Assembly: GCA_000469685.2 (NCBI GenBank)
Contig: LS997566.1
Coordinates: 40,774,420 to 40,838,419 of the forward strand
Reading direction: 5' to 3'
Length of the DNA stretch: 64,000 nt
From: Haemonchus contortus
Taxonomy: Eukaryota > Nematoda > Chromadorea > Rhabditida > Trichostrongylidae
Made by a program: the position numbers and the translations under genes. Below are positions 46,925 through 58,540 of the stretch, piece after piece (the first letter of the stretch is position 1; each line of letters begins with the position of its first letter). The notes beneath the pieces are model-generated. The model was not told where the DNA came from and made no database searches. It saw nothing but the letters and a program-made list of their open reading frames with translations.

Positions 46925-47025
46925 GAAGGCATGACTGGTCTGGGCGAGTATCGATTTAGGATTTGATTTCAGAACAGGCTTGAATGGGAGTGTGCCATCT
47001 GCCAGTTCACCACCTCTGCCTCACG
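46925..47025 (-). repeat. SINE head fragment
   Basis: On the minus strand GTGAGGCAGAGGTGGTGAAC and a degenerate B box before GATACTCGCCCAGACCAGTC match the SINE head and its junction. The body is lost. Confidence 0.55.
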
Positions 47026-47274
47026 ATAACTATGTCTTCCCAAGCTCATACAAATTTTAAGAAGTCAACAAAAAGCCCTCAAAAAAGCAAGTTTCTGATA
47101 TCGGGAGGGGGGAGGGTGTCATTTATAATATTGCTAGATGGAATTTGCCGGCAGTTGGCTTTCCTTCCCCTCTGGACAGTGAAAAAATCACTAAGTTAGG
47201 AGGGAAGACTTACAAGACGTAATCTCAAAAAATTTTGATTAATTATGGGGTTTCAACAATTTCTGATGCTTTTC

Positions 47275-47530
47275 AAGACGTCATTGATGTGCGGATGTGC
47301 CCTGCAATCAACTTCCGCTCAAAAACGTTGATTGATTTGAATGTGTAATCAGCCTGTCTAATGACCACTGCTTCCAAGCTTTGCTCACGAAAGATTTCGA
47401 TTCCCTCAAAAGGGTCTGATACCGACTAGAGGCACGGCGATAGCGGAAGGTTTGGTTCATCAATGAAGGATTCGTTCAATGTCTCACGTGAGTGAAATCT
47501 TCACATCTTGCCACTGCACCACCTAATGAC
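47275..47530 (-). repeat. SINE copy, diverged
   Basis: The minus strand reads GTCATTAGGTGGTGCAGTGG at the head and reaches GCGGAAGTTGATTGCAGGGC at the tail. The middle is recognisable only in patches. Confidence 0.55.
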
Positions 47531-48339
47531 CCAAAAAAAAAGAGAAATCGGAGCGTTCCAGCCAAAACAATACAGAACAAGTGTGGAATCCACAGACCCT
47601 TGATAATGCCAGGCAACTTGTTACCAGCAATTGTTCCAGAGAAGTTTAAAGTTTAAAAATGGCCAAAAATATAATTTGACTAGTTTTTGAATTGGCGCCC
47701 TCTTCACTTTGATTTAGTAATTTTCCCAGTGATCGACAGCTGTTGTTTAGACCAGTGTACCTATCGTCAGGAAATAAATTAACAAAACAACTCGAGCTCG
47801 GTTGGTCTGGAGGGATGAATGACACCAAGCTCCTCCAGTTCCCACATTACAAAAAGGCAATAATAGAAGGGAATACATAATTTTGCAGACGAAATTTGTG
47901 AAGAATTCAAAGAACTGGAAGCAAAATCAATGAATGGCAAAGAATGTGTCCATTCTAGGAATTCAAAAACCAAATTGAGATTGAGAATCAAAATTTTTTT
48001 TTTATTGAGAAGTTAACACCCATTGATTGTTAGCCTTCCTCGTATTTTCTTCTCTTTTCATTTTTTATTTTTTGAAATACGTTAGAATGTGATTAATATC
48101 AGTTCATACTTCATGTAAAACCTCGGTATTCTCTATAATTACTGAAAATGATTGTTTATAAGTGATTAATGGTATTGGATTGTGCGAAAAGTACATTTTT
48201 GGCATAAAATTGCACAATATTCCAGAGTTCTCCATACCAAGGACTTTCTGGAAGTTTCCATAGGATTAGTACAAAAGGATTCTACTCGCTCTATGCGGAT
48301 AACTCTTCAGGAGGTTTTATAATATAGTAACCGGTTGAC

Positions 48340-48770
48340 CAAACGGAGGTTCATGGTCAGCGTTTCTGTTTCAGCTGTGAAGCGTGAGGTGTACAGAGGA
48401 TCAGAAAGAAAGGGCTTCAGGGTCAAATGGTTGACGCAGCTACCAATGACCTTAGCAGCCGAGTAGCCGGATTCGAGTTCGTAAAGAAGTGCGTGCCTTT
48501 ACGGGGTTGGGTAAGCAGGGAACAGGGTGCCGGATGTGTTCTACGTGTACGTGGAGTAGTGCCCTTACAAGAAATCCCATGAGTTTCCAAGAATCAGAAA
48601 GTCCCAGAAGAAACCTTAACCATTTGGGTGTTTTGGCAGGACGTTCTCGCTAAGACTGTTACTTACGATATAGTTTGAAGTGATGAGAACTGAAGGGTTG
48701 CCAAAATGAGATTGAAAGCTTGCTGAAATGTATCCCCTGAGCACAATGGGTGGAGCAGCTTAAACTGGCT
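48340..48770 (+). pseudogene. possible decayed Tc1/mariner-superfamily transposase
   Basis: Plus-strand frames show a helix-turn-helix-like VSVSAVKREVYRGSERKGFR, then KWLTQLP. After stops comes a LTIWVFWQDVLAKTVTYDIV segment that resembles the VMVWG...K block of Tc-type transposases. There are no recognisable terminal repeats. This is a weak call. Confidence 0.3.
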
Positions 48771-50095
48771 TGGAATAGCTTAAAACCTATGAAGAAGCTG
48801 TGAGACGAGATTAGAAAACGTAAAGAGGATTATAAGCCGCATAAGCTTCAAACTGTTTCCGGGATTGAGAACAAAATTTTTCTGCTTGCCACAGCTCGAA
48901 AGCCTTGCCATTTGGCCTCGCTCTAGGAAATGTGAGGGGATCTTCCCAATCAAAAGTAGAGTTGTGGGGGTAAGAATCCCAGTAAAACAGGTAACACATC
49001 GCTTGGAGAAATTCAACCTAAAAATTGCTGGACTGGGACTTTCACTCACTACGGGAGTTCGATCACGACCCCTACTTTTTGTTGGAATTCCCAACGGATG
49101 GACCAAGAAAAGAGTACGGTAACAATTTCTATGAAAAAAAACAATATCGGTAGTCAAAATCTCTTGTAAACATAAATATTAACTTCACAGCGCCAAATTC
49201 GTTTAGGGATCACCTATTGTTTGATGTGAAGAATATCGACCATAAAAAACTACGCAAAGTCGAAAAACAGGAGGTGCATGAATCCCGCGTGGATGTCATT
49301 TCTTCTCTATCCACAGTAATCTAGCAGGTCGTGCAAGGGCATTATCCTCAGATGGAAACCTAACTGCCTACGTACAACGAGGTCATAAAAGCATGCAACA
49401 ACCCCTCCAAACTATTCGCTCACGGAAGGGTTCGTGCATGGGAAGTTTGAATCCGCTTCAAAGTCAGAAGATTAAACAGAGAGGAAATATAAGCCCTTGA
49501 AGAGTAAGGTCTCAGAAGTACACCTGACTCGTTGGCTTTGACTGCTTATGAGGGCAAGGAGCTGTTCTGCCTCGCTATACCGACGATGACATACTGAACT
49601 GCAGAGGAAATGAATCGGAACGTGCCCGACGCTGGAATTTGATGGTATCAGCCGTTAGCAAAGGGAGAGGTGACACGGTAGGGTTTTTAGGGGTTTTGAA
49701 GGGCGGTTCTGCTAAACTGCCCCACAACCATCAACAAGGCACTAAGCCAAGAAAACCAGGAACAAGCCAATGACGAAATTGTGTCGCGCAGATTGCAGAC
49801 GTCCCTTCCCGGCTGAGGGATGTCGTTCGGTGAACGACACAACAACGGCGTTGCCGAAAACACGTCGGCGCCCCACATCTTCCTTCCCTGCACTATGCTC
49901 TTCTAATCGATGCCAAGCTTGAAAGCTATTTGCATGACTGAGTCTCTTCGACGTCGGACATTCCTTCTTAGAAAAGTGTCGCTGAGGAAATGAAGAACTT
50001 AGGGACTTCTCGAGAGGAACTTCCCCTATGAGGCAGCGTATAACCATCTTCTGCATCGCACGAATATTTGAATGTTCTACAATGTTCTGAACTCT

Positions 50096-50405
50096 GGTAG
50101 CTCTCACTGATTCGTGAGAGCTATCAGACTTCAAACCGAATTCCTGCCTCTGCCTCTTTCCCCAAACTGTTGCTTTTACAAGGATGGAGTGCCCTTTGGG
50201 AGCGTGGAAGACTTTACCTTGGGAAATTCCGTTGGCTGGCTGAGGGCTTGAACTTCTGGAAGCTTTTACTGATTCGTTAGAGCTGCCAAACTTCAATCAC
50301 GGAATTCTACCTGTGGTCCCCAAATTGTTGCATTTTCAAGAATGCAGCTCCCTCTGGGGACTGGTAAGAATTCACATCGGGAACGCCCGATAGGTGGCTG
50401 AAAGC
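50096..50405. repeat. tandem duplication, ~162-bp unit, two copies
   Basis: ACTGATTCGT...AGAGCT begins units at about 50106 and 50268. Both copies share a GGAATTC block, CCCCAAA(C/T)TGTTGC, CAAG(G/A)ATG and a G-rich GGGA block. The copies have diverged substantially. A 184-codon minus-strand frame (49742-50296) crosses the first unit. It has no domain and may exist because of the repeat. Confidence 0.6.
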
Positions 50406-50639
50406 GTCTTGAGCTCTTTAACACGTAGAAAAATAAGTTCGGAATTCAGTTTTGGATATATTCCTCCATCATTTTTCCCCAGTAAGGCGCCATGTCTCAA
50501 TTTCTTCCGAACAGTGTCAATAACTAGGCTCTTATTCAAGACCAGCCCTCAGTTTCCAAACTGCTTCTTCGGCGGAGTAGGGGAAGAAGGGGAGTAGGCC
50601 CGTCGTACACAGCTTCCTCTCCAACCTTAGGAGGCTAAC

Positions 50640-50760
50640 TTTCGAGGCCATAAGGTTGACGAGTTATGGATAAAAGTCCCGCCTCGTCACTCGAACACTT
50701 CCAGGCACCGTGCACTTAACCCTTACACTATCGAGATCCCGCTTACCCTTGCCTTCTTAC
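50640..50760 (-). other. weak tRNA-like block
   Basis: On the minus strand GGATCTCGATAGTGTAAGGG, GTTAAGTGCACGGTGCC and GTGTTCGAGTGACG resemble A and B boxes in the right order. No complete cloverleaf is possible, and it is probably a decayed tRNA-derived repeat. Confidence 0.3.
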
Positions 50761-51485
50761 TGGCTTACATGCCATAACTTCGAGTAAAACTTTTAAGGTC
50801 ATTCACAGATGAATATTCCGACCCCTAAGCTGAAGAGGACCCCTGGTTTCTCTAATGGTTTCCAAGCTCCAGTGCGCCCATGGTTTTTATAACACGTCTA
50901 TGCATTGAGTAGTGGCTGTAGGATCCCTGACATGATAGATGGCTGTCGGAAGTTTGCTCCTTTTCCAGGACGATTAATTCACAAGCTGACGAGACTTTTT
51001 ACGATGTGATTTATAGATGAGATTTGGATTGATACCCTTCATTTGAGAGTTTCTGACTACTTCTGAAGGGCTCAGAAAGAAGACGAGGGTGAATGACAAG
51101 TGCACCCTAACTCTTTGAAGGCGTTCTCGTTATGGAATATTCCGTTAGAGAAAGGAGCTGAGACACACTAGCACCAAAAGCGCTGCAGATGATCACTTCA
51201 AGAACTTCCCAATCACTCACTGATTTTCGGTTTATTTACCTGACTATTTATTTATTTGTTAATTTTTTAGTCTAAAACGAGTTTCTATGGTTTAACAACA
51301 AATTCCAAAAAACTGATCTATGTAAAAATGAGGGAATTAACAGCGCAAAAACTCCAAATAGAAAAAAATTTTGCAAGAAAAAAGAGAGAAAGCTGAGGAA
51401 ACGAAGAAAGTCGGAAGTCAGGAGGGTACATAGTTCCCATTATCGGACATAAGTAGTTGAACTGATTAGACTTCTTTTTTTTCAG

Positions 51486-51646
51486 TAATGTGCAGATTGA
51501 AGCGGCGGAAAACTTTCGATCCCTGGTCCCCTTCTTTTTTTCCAGAGCAATTACCGTTCGCTGCCGAGCGAACGAGGCAGAACTCAAGAATCCTTCCAGT
51601 AATGGAAATGTCCCGACAAGAGGCCTTGCCATTTTCGACGATGAAT
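51486..51646 (+). CDS. candidate internal exon, unrecognised protein
   Basis: It is preceded by a long T-tract acceptor (CTTCTTTTTTTTCAG) and ends GATGAAT|GTGAGT. The open frame reads NVQIEAAENFRSLVPFFFSR and AITVRCRANEAELKNPSSNG and ends in GLAIFDDE. An alternative end is the GTAAGG donor at 51665 or the in-frame stop just beyond (ECECVKLA). A 5' or 3' partner exon was not found, so the gene and its function are unknown. Confidence 0.35.
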
Positions 51647-52429
51647 GTGAGTGCGTCAAACTTGCGTAAGGCTAAGGTGGCGTGTTAGGGGGCAAACTCT
51701 TTCAGAATAGAGTATTTCTTTCGAAAACATGGGATATCCTATTTCGGGCCACGAATGTGTTGCCGACATAATTCCATCGGGACTGTTCTAAAACGGCTCA
51801 CGTTCACAAGACTAATCTAATCCTCTAGGGAGATTATCCTATAGGATAGAGGCACCAAACAAAAGAAAAATAACCAAGTGCATAGCCTGTGAATTCATTC
51901 CAAAGAAAAACTCACGTCAGTAGACATAAAAATTCAAGGGAGTGGAGATTGAGCAGGAGAGATCTTAATCTTTCTCGAAAACTTCGGGGGTTCCCCAATG
52001 AAATTTTCTTATACAGAAAACATAAGTCACCTCTACCCTCTAGCCTTCTTCTAACACTCGATGAGATTAGGCTCTCGTAGTCAGATCCCATTTTTAGTCG
52101 CAAAAGCTTTAGAATGCCTACTTGAGAGACACAATTATTTTTGAATACCTGCTGATGACCAGAAAAATAATCCACTTTTAAAATTGGAATTTGCTTTATT
52201 AGAGCCGTAAACACCTATTTCCCCAGATAAATAGGCCTTGATATTGTTGTGGTGAAAACCTGAGCAACTCAGTCATTTCGCACCTCCCACTATCCTCAAC
52301 GATAATAAAAATAAAAATTTACTTATTTACTTGTCGACTAATTTACTGACTTGTATGAGTTTATACCCTAGCCTGATGGCTGTTGATATAGTCCAATGCA
52401 GTAACGAAAAAAATCATGATCAAACTTCT

Positions 52430-52505
52430 GGGATGCGCCACGACCACGGCTGTCGGTCAGTATTAAGGACGTACATATTTGAATGGGGATTTTCATGACT
52501 AGTGA
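52430..52505 (-). repeat. SINE tail fragment
   Basis: GGGATGCGCCACGACCACGG and GTCGGTCAGTATTAAGGACG match the family's tail in the usual minus orientation. Confidence 0.5.
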
Positions 52506-52803
52506 GTTTTTCAAGGCAACTAGAACAGCCGATAAATAGTCATCGTTCTGCTAGGTGGTTTACTTTTGTACGAACGTGGAGTCAAAGAGATTTCAGTGAA
52601 GCTGGGCAAAATTCTGTGAAACACATACATCCAGTATATGTTACCAATAAATAAAAAAAATAAAAATGGTAGAAAAAGAAGATAAGTGAAGTTGAAGCAT
52701 TGAAAGGCAAAAACGATTCCATGAAGCGCATAAAAACTGTTGTATGAATGAAAAAATCAAAAGAAATAGTAAATAATAAATAAATAAATAAATTTCTACT
52801 CAC

Positions 52804-52936
52804 AGAATACGGCCACACTGCATTCTGGGGCATCAATAGAAAGGCCGATTTGTGACACGATGGCAGCCGGTTGGCCAAGCATTCGAGCCTCGATGAACAC
52901 GCAACCGGGAAAGCTGCTTACTGGTAGTAGAGCCAT
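52804..52936 (-). CDS. candidate exon with a decayed duplicate upstream
   Basis: An ATG at 52936 opens 44 codons (MALLPVSSFPGCVFIEARML and then GQPAAIVSQIGLSIDAPECS) to a GTGAGT donor; unspliced, the frame stops three codons later. A diverged copy of its central part lies at 54573-54680. The frame can be extended upstream (IDWLITIIFIHT, hydrophobic), so it may be a signal peptide or membrane segment. I do not recognise the family. It could also be part of an uncharacterised repeat. Confidence 0.35.
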
Positions 52937-53229
52937 TGTGTGAATAAATATAATAGTAATTAGCCAGTCAATGTAAGTGACGAGGTAGATATTTGGCACG
53001 TTGCCATGAAACGATGCTGCTCTCCCTCGTTCACGCCCAACGGTGAATCATTCGAAGGAGTCTGGAAAAGGGATCTGAGCAACAATTCAGAACGAATACT
53101 GAGAATAATCGACGGCAATTGGCGAAAATAGCGAAAATGAAGCATTGAAATGAGGAAGCACTATCAGGTAATGGGGTGAACTTATTTATGGGTTGTGGTA
53201 AAACTGAAAAGAAGAAGAATAACGAAAGG

Positions 53230-53545
53230 CCAGGGAATCAGGTCTCCTGATGACTTTCATGTCTTACAGAGAGCTATTTGCAGTATCCTTGACTGGTCAA
53301 AGGCTTGGGGTTGACGAATTTGTATTTAAAAGACCAAAGTTCTGCATATGGGTAAAACTAATGCCCGAAATAAATACTTTATTCGAGCTCACCTTTGTTG
53401 AAGCCTCCGAAGTGGAATATCTGGGTTATACCGTGACCTCAGAGTTATGTTTCGATATTCACTGCCTTAGCATTGTTTCTAAAGCCGAATTCAGGCCTTT
53501 TCTTCTGCTTCGTTCACTCTACAGTAAGGACCCAACCTCCTAGTT
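53230..53545 (+). pseudogene. LINE reverse-transcriptase remnant
   Basis: Across two frames the plus strand reads LDWSKAWG, KTKVLHMGKTNARNKYFI, EVEYLGYTVTSELCF and ending LLLRSLYSKDPTS. This is the region C-terminal to the YADD box in CR1/Jockey-like and related non-LTR reverse transcriptases (KTK.L..G, YLG, H...I..KA..R). Stops (for example in the LNLYLK part) and a frameshift kill it. Everything upstream is gone. Confidence 0.7.
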
Positions 53546-53945
53546 CTTTGAAATTAACCGTTCTGTTCTTCCTGGGTGCATAGGTTTGGATGAACTTGTT
53601 GTTGCTATTTACGAATGATTATGTTTTGTGTTTTGTTTTCTTGTTGCTTCTTATAGTAATTTCCTGGCTTTTCTTGCGTTTGCCTTAGCAACATAATAAA
53701 CATAAAACAACATAACTTTCTAAAGTACGTGCGATCTATCCTAGAAACTGGGACGGCTATATCTCAGCGTATAAATAATTATCCAGACCCTCAAGCGGGT
53801 ACAAAACATTTTCACTGGGAAAGCTTTTACAACAACCCTTGGGTACATTTACAATAGCAACCCTCCCGCTATCATAAGAAACAAAATGCTGACCTTAGTC
53901 TTACATAGCAAAAGGAATGTGATGAATGATGCATAAAATTCAGGA

Positions 53946-54030
53946 GACGGGCAGTAGGGACGGTTTTGTGTAATCGATTCGCCGCGCGCGACAGTCGCAG
54001 ACCTTTCGTCTCGTTATTACAGTTCTAGGG
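53946..54030 (+). mobile_element. MITE fragment
   Basis: GGGCAGTAGGGACGGTTTTG, TAATCGATTCGCCGCGCGCG and CGTTATTACAGTTCTAGGG match the first third of the 240-bp MITE family. The copy is truncated after about 85 bases. Confidence 0.7.
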
Positions 54031-54572
54031 TTGGGTGCGTACGCTTGTTTTGATGGTTCTTTCACATGTTCCTTAAGGGCATGTTATAAATTAATTAGAT
54101 ATTTCTAAAAAAAATAGGCTTTTACATCTATAAGAAAGACGAAGACAAAAAATATCGAAAGAAAATTGTTGATGATTAAGAGGAGACGAACTTTGGCTAC
54201 GATCAGACCAGTCGTGGAATGAGCCATGTATTTGGTCTCAATATGGAATCACACTGTGTCGAGATATTATTTGGTCCTATAGCTTCCTATGCGAGCTTAC
54301 CCAAGTGCAAAGTATGTTTTCACACTCCCAGACGAGATTCAGACCCATAACATAATCAACTTGTCTGAACGTGCAGAGACAGGATTGTTGTATAATTTTA
54401 TTGAACTTTTCCTTGTTTGTACCCGTCTGTTTCCCCGGCCACTGTCACATTTGCCCTTTCAAGGGCATACTATGTATTTCCTGTGGGTACACACCTAAGC
54501 CCTTTTCTCAAAGACGAGAGTTAGCAACTCCTTGACTGGCTCATAGTAGGCAAACAAAAAATATGCAAAAAT

Positions 54573-54680
54573 AGATTTCCACTGAAAGGACATCACTGCA
54601 ATACAATCAGGCATACTGACAGAGAAGCCGACACGATGGCAGCCGGCTGGCCGACAAGCAGCCGGCAAGCATCTGAGAGC
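54573..54680 (-). pseudogene. decayed duplicate of the 52.8-kb exon
   Basis: On the minus strand CCGGCTGCCATCGTGTC and GGCTTCTCTGTCAGTATGCC correspond to CCGGCTGCCATCGTGTC and GGCCTTTCTATTGATGCC in the intact block. The GTGAGT donor is degraded here. The copies are about 1.8 kb apart in the same orientation. Confidence 0.55.
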
Positions 54681-55389
54681 TAGACTTATTACAGTAAAAA
54701 AGGTAATTATAAGCAGTCTGTTCCGGTTTGGTTACTTCCCGGTAAGCGATCAACTCCTCTTGATGCTTCCCTTCCTTTTTTCGGAGGATAGGGCCACTTC
54801 TCGATGTAAGGACTCTGGGAACTTCAGCCGTTCAGGCAACTTCTCGTGATCCCTGAACTTCAGTTGAGACATTTTAGTCAGACTTATTCTTAATATTTAT
54901 AGTGATGCATTGATGCACTAACTACACTAAAGTGATTCAGGTGGATGGTAAGAATCCATGGCCGCCGATTAGGGAGCCAAAAAGGAGGCTAGATAGTTCC
55001 TGAAATAGCTTTCTGCTATACTGATGCTGGATACTTACAAGAAAGGACGTGTTTAGCACCATTATAGAGGTAGATACTATTCAAAATGGAGCACGTATGC
55101 TGTAAATGCAGCCACAATACACGCCAATACCTGACACACTTTACTCTGCACTTACTGAAAACTCGTCCGAGTCCCTTTCGTCGTCACAACTCCGCCAAAG
55201 CTTAAAAATGACCAATTAAGGGAAGGCTCATTTTTGAAGTCTGCGGATTTCCTTTTTTTCTTTTCGAAAATCATTCGAACACAAACATTTTTGCTTTCCA
55301 ACCCAATAAAGGTCCATGAAATTGACGCAAACTGAGACTTTAGCTTATTGTGTTACACTTTTGTACGACTTCGGAATTATTTAGGAAGT

Positions 55390-55404
55390 AACAGCGGGAG
55401 AAAG
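55390..55404. repeat. 15-bp target-site duplication (left)
   Basis: AACAGCGGGAGAAAG is repeated exactly at 58541-58555 after the GAA-rich tail, marking the insertion boundaries. Confidence 0.95.
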
Positions 55405-58400
55405 GTGGCGAAGTCCGTTCCTCCAAGGGGTGCCACCGGGAACTGCCCACTCTGTGGGCTGAGCTGACCACGGACATTCGAATGCAGGCGACAGGCCCCG
55501 TGACAGGCCGGCCTACGAACACCCCAGTCACATCAAAAATGTTAATGTCACTTAAAGAAGTTCGATGTAATGCTACGGCGTCCGCGGGAGCCGACGCGCA
55601 CTCGCAAGGCCCGGTGAGTGTGAAAAGTATGCGAGGGTCTCCGGTGCAAGGACGGCATCGGGGGGCAACTAAGCTAGTCCGAAAGCTACGCAACGTATGG
55701 AAGACCCGCGTTGCGACCTTAAATGTTGGCACATTAACGGGACGCTTGTACGAGTTAGCAGAAGCTCTAGAGCGTCGACGAATTGATTTCTGTGCCGTGC
55801 AGGAAACGAGGTGGTCCTGCTGCAAGTCCAAGGACATTGGCCTCGGCTTCAAAGCCGTTCTTTGTGGTGGCCCAAAAACCACCAACGGTGTCGGGATAAT
55901 AGTCTCTGAACGGTTCCGTGACTCGATAGTAAGCGTGGAACGCTTCGATGACCGCCTAATGAAGATCGTGGTAGTCATCGAACGCCAAAAATACCATCTC
56001 TTCTCAGCTTATGCTCCGCAGACTGGATGCTCCGAGCAGACCAAGGACAAGTTCTGGAACCTGCTAGATGAGAAGACAGCTGAAGTACCGTTACAAGAAG
56101 CCATAGTTGTCGCAGGTGACCTCAACGGTCACGTGGGCGCTACGAAAGACGGTTATAGCTGCCATGGGGGTTTCGGATATGGGTCACGTAACACTGATGG
56201 CGAGCGAATTCTCGAATATGCAGACTCGCATAATCTCGCCATTGTAAACACGAGATTTCGCAAACGTGACTCTCATCTCATCACCTTCTATAGCGGTGAG
56301 AACAGAACACAAATTGATTTTGTCCTTGTCAGGCACCGCGATCAGGGGCTCGTAACAGACGCAAAGACAGTTCCCTATGAAACGGTCGCAACACAACACC
56401 GACCCCTGATTTGTACGTTCAAGATCGCCCCGCCGAAACCGAAATTGGCAGAAAGGTGCGGGCCTGCGAGAATCAAGTGGTGGCGACTGAAGGAGAAAGA
56501 AGAGGCCGTCGTTTCCAGCATTCTGTTACCAGCGGTAACGACTGTCGACGAAACTTGGAAGGGAGCTGCGGAAGCAATAACCCGGGTCGCACGGTCGAAG
56601 CTCGGCGTGACCAAGCCTGGACGGCGGAAGCTCGATAAGCAAACATGGCTGTGGACCGACCATGTCAGGGATAAAGTCCATGAGAAGAAAAAGCAGTACC
56701 ACGCATTTCTTATCGAAAAGACGGCGGACAACTGGCAACGCTATCAGATAGCGAAGAAAGAGGCGAAGAAGGCTGTTGCTTCTCAGAAGGCAGCTCATTA
56801 TGCCGATCTTAATAAGAAACTCGAGTCTCGGGATGGTGAGCGGTACGTTTACCGACTCGCAAAGACCCGCAACCGCCAGACCGAGGATATAGAAAAGTTC
56901 TTCGGCATAAATGACGAGAACGGTCGCCTCTTAACGGACCGCAGGCAAGTACTGAAACGATGGCGAGAGTACTTCGCAAACATCTCAACAGACGAATTCG
57001 CTCATCCCGCCATCCCCTGCGCTCCGCCAGTACACGGTCCCGTTCAGAGAATAACCGTGAATGAGACCATTACGGCTTTGAAGAAGATGAAGTCAGGCAA
57101 AGCAAGTGGTCCTGACGACGTAGCAGCGGACTTGTGGAAATCGAAAGGCTGGAATCCTGCAGGATGGTTGACGGAATTCTTCAACCAGGTCGTTGCAGAG
57201 AAGAAGGTGCCTGAGAGCTGGCAACAGAGCACGACGATTCCTATCTGGAAGAAAAAGGGCAGCCTTGGGGACTGCACTTGCTACCGTCCGATTCGCTTGC
57301 TCTCGCACAGCATGAAAATCTTTGAGCGGATTGTAGACAGTCGTATCCGGGATATCGTCGAGCTGACCGCTAATCAGTGTGGTTTTGTAGCTGGTTGTAG
57401 CACCATCGACGCCATACACGCCGCTCGCCTCCTTCTAGAAAAGCATCGCGAGAAACGTAGACCGGTACATCTTGCCTTTCTAGACTTAGAGAAGGCTTTC
57501 GACCGCGTTCCACGTGACGTTATATGGTATGCCCTACGACAGCATGGCGTACCCGAAGAGCTCATTGAGTGGGTGCGCATCCTTTACACTAGCCCAAAGA
57601 GTCGAGTGCAAACGGCAGCGGGCACATCGGCGGAATTTCCCATTTCCGTCGGAGTACACCAAGGCTCTGCGCTATCCCCACTACTTTTTGTTGTCGTCAT
57701 GGATACCATCACAAAAGACCTCCAGAAGCCGGCTCCGTGGACGCTTCTTTATGCCGATGATGTGATGCTCGCCAGTGAAGACAAAAGCGAACTCGAGTCA
57801 CAGGTGCAGACCTGGTCCGACCGTCTGGCTATGTTCGGGCTCAGGTTAAACGTCAAAAAGACTGAGTACTTGACCACTGATTCGAGCGAGCCAGGCTCTA
57901 TCAAGATCAATGGCACTGAGCTCACACGGACAACAACCTTCACGTACCTTGGATCGGCAATTGCGTCTGACGGCAGCCTGGGTTTTGAAACGAATTCTCG
58001 CGTGAATGCAGCGTGGTTGAAGTGGCGCTCAATGACTGGCGTACTCTGCGATAAGAACATCCCTGAGCGTCTTAAGTCCAAGATCTACAGAACCGTCATC
58101 CGGCCAGTCGCGATATATGGCGCTGAATGCTGGCCTGCAACGAAAGAGGTTGAAGCCCGTCTCAGCGTGATGGAGACCAAAATGCTGCGCTGGACAGCCG
58201 GAGTAACACGCTTAGACCGTATAAGTAATGACGCCATCAGGGAGCGATTCGGTGTTGCGCCCATTGTCGATAAAATGCGCGAAGCTCGTCTACGATGGTA
58301 TGGTCATACCCTTCGCGCAAAGAACGACAGTGTCCGTAAGATCAGTCTCAACCTTGATGTGTCCGGAAAGCGGCCTAGAGGACGTCCAAAGCAGCGGTGG

Positions 58401-58540
58401 CTCGATACGTTGCACGAAGATCTTAAAGCGGTTAACATCCACCCCGATCAAGCGTTCAATCGGGAGAAGTGGCGTCAACATATCAGAAAAGCGGACCCCG
58501 CTTACATGCGGGACAAACGCTAAAGAATAAGAAGAAGAAG
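55405..58540 (+). mobile_element. full-length, apparently intact RTE-clade non-LTR retrotransposon
   Basis: The element is 3136 bp: a 77-base 5' leader, one ORF of 1013 codons, and a tail of about 20 bases (AAGAATAAGAAGAAGAAG), the short trinucleotide-like tail usual for RTE elements. A perfect 15-base target duplication, AACAGCGGGAGAAAG, flanks it at 55390-55404 and 58541-58555. With no stop or frameshift and a perfect duplication, this is a recent insertion that may be transposition-competent. Confidence 0.95.
55482..58523 (+). CDS. RTE-type endonuclease/reverse transcriptase polyprotein
   Basis: The protein is 1013 residues. The APE-like endonuclease spans roughly residues 72-310: TLNVGTLTGR, QETRW (metal-binding Glu), APQTGCSEQ, VAGDLNGHVG (catalytic Asp/Asn), QIDFVLVRHRD and ATQHRPLI (catalytic His). 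These nick target DNA. The reverse transcriptase spans roughly 520-800: KMKSGKASGPDDVAADLW, YRPIRLLSHSMKIFERI, FLDLEKAFDRVP (first catalytic Asp), GVHQGSALSPLLF and LLYADDVMLA (the YADD active site). The C-terminal part has YLGSAIASDGS, RLRWYGH and RPRGRPKQRWLD, usual in this group. It copies element RNA at the nicked site. All key motifs are present and length is normal for RTE. The ATG at 55482 is the first in frame. A long antisense frame (55340-55978) is a shadow. Confidence 0.95.
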   Translation: MQATGPVTGRPTNTPVTSKMLMSLKEVRCNATASAGADAHSQGPVSVKSMRGSPVQGRHRGATKLVRKLRNVWKTRVATLNVGTLTGRLYELAEALERRRIDFCAVQETRWSCCKSKDIGLGFKAVLCGGPKTTNGVGIIVSERFRDSIVSVERFDDRLMKIVVVIERQKYHLFSAYAPQTGCSEQTKDKFWNLLDEKTAEVPLQEAIVVAGDLNGHVGATKDGYSCHGGFGYGSRNTDGERILEYADSHNLAIVNTRFRKRDSHLITFYSGENRTQIDFVLVRHRDQGLVTDAKTVPYETVATQHRPLICTFKIAPPKPKLAERCGPARIKWWRLKEKEEAVVSSILLPAVTTVDETWKGAAEAITRVARSKLGVTKPGRRKLDKQTWLWTDHVRDKVHEKKKQYHAFLIEKTADNWQRYQIAKKEAKKAVASQKAAHYADLNKKLESRDGERYVYRLAKTRNRQTEDIEKFFGINDENGRLLTDRRQVLKRWREYFANISTDEFAHPAIPCAPPVHGPVQRITVNETITALKKMKSGKASGPDDVAADLWKSKGWNPAGWLTEFFNQVVAEKKVPESWQQSTTIPIWKKKGSLGDCTCYRPIRLLSHSMKIFERIVDSRIRDIVELTANQCGFVAGCSTIDAIHAARLLLEKHREKRRPVHLAFLDLEKAFDRVPRDVIWYALRQHGVPEELIEWVRILYTSPKSRVQTAAGTSAEFPISVGVHQGSALSPLLFVVVMDTITKDLQKPAPWTLLYADDVMLASEDKSELESQVQTWSDRLAMFGLRLNVKKTEYLTTDSSEPGSIKINGTELTRTTTFTYLGSAIASDGSLGFETNSRVNAAWLKWRSMTGVLCDKNIPERLKSKIYRTVIRPVAIYGAECWPATKEVEARLSVMETKMLRWTAGVTRLDRISNDAIRERFGVAPIVDKMREARLRWYGHTLRAKNDSVRKISLNLDVSGKRPRGRPKQRWLDTLHEDLKAVNIHPDQAFNREKWRQHIRKADPAYMRDKR

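Noticed and set aside
49742..50296. 184-codon minus-strand frame
   Set aside because: It has no domain, no splice context, and partly consists of a tandemly repeated ~162-bp unit. It is kept only as a repeat.
55340..55978. 212-codon antisense frame over the retrotransposon start
   Set aside because: It is a shadow of the sense RTE ORF and has no independent motifs.
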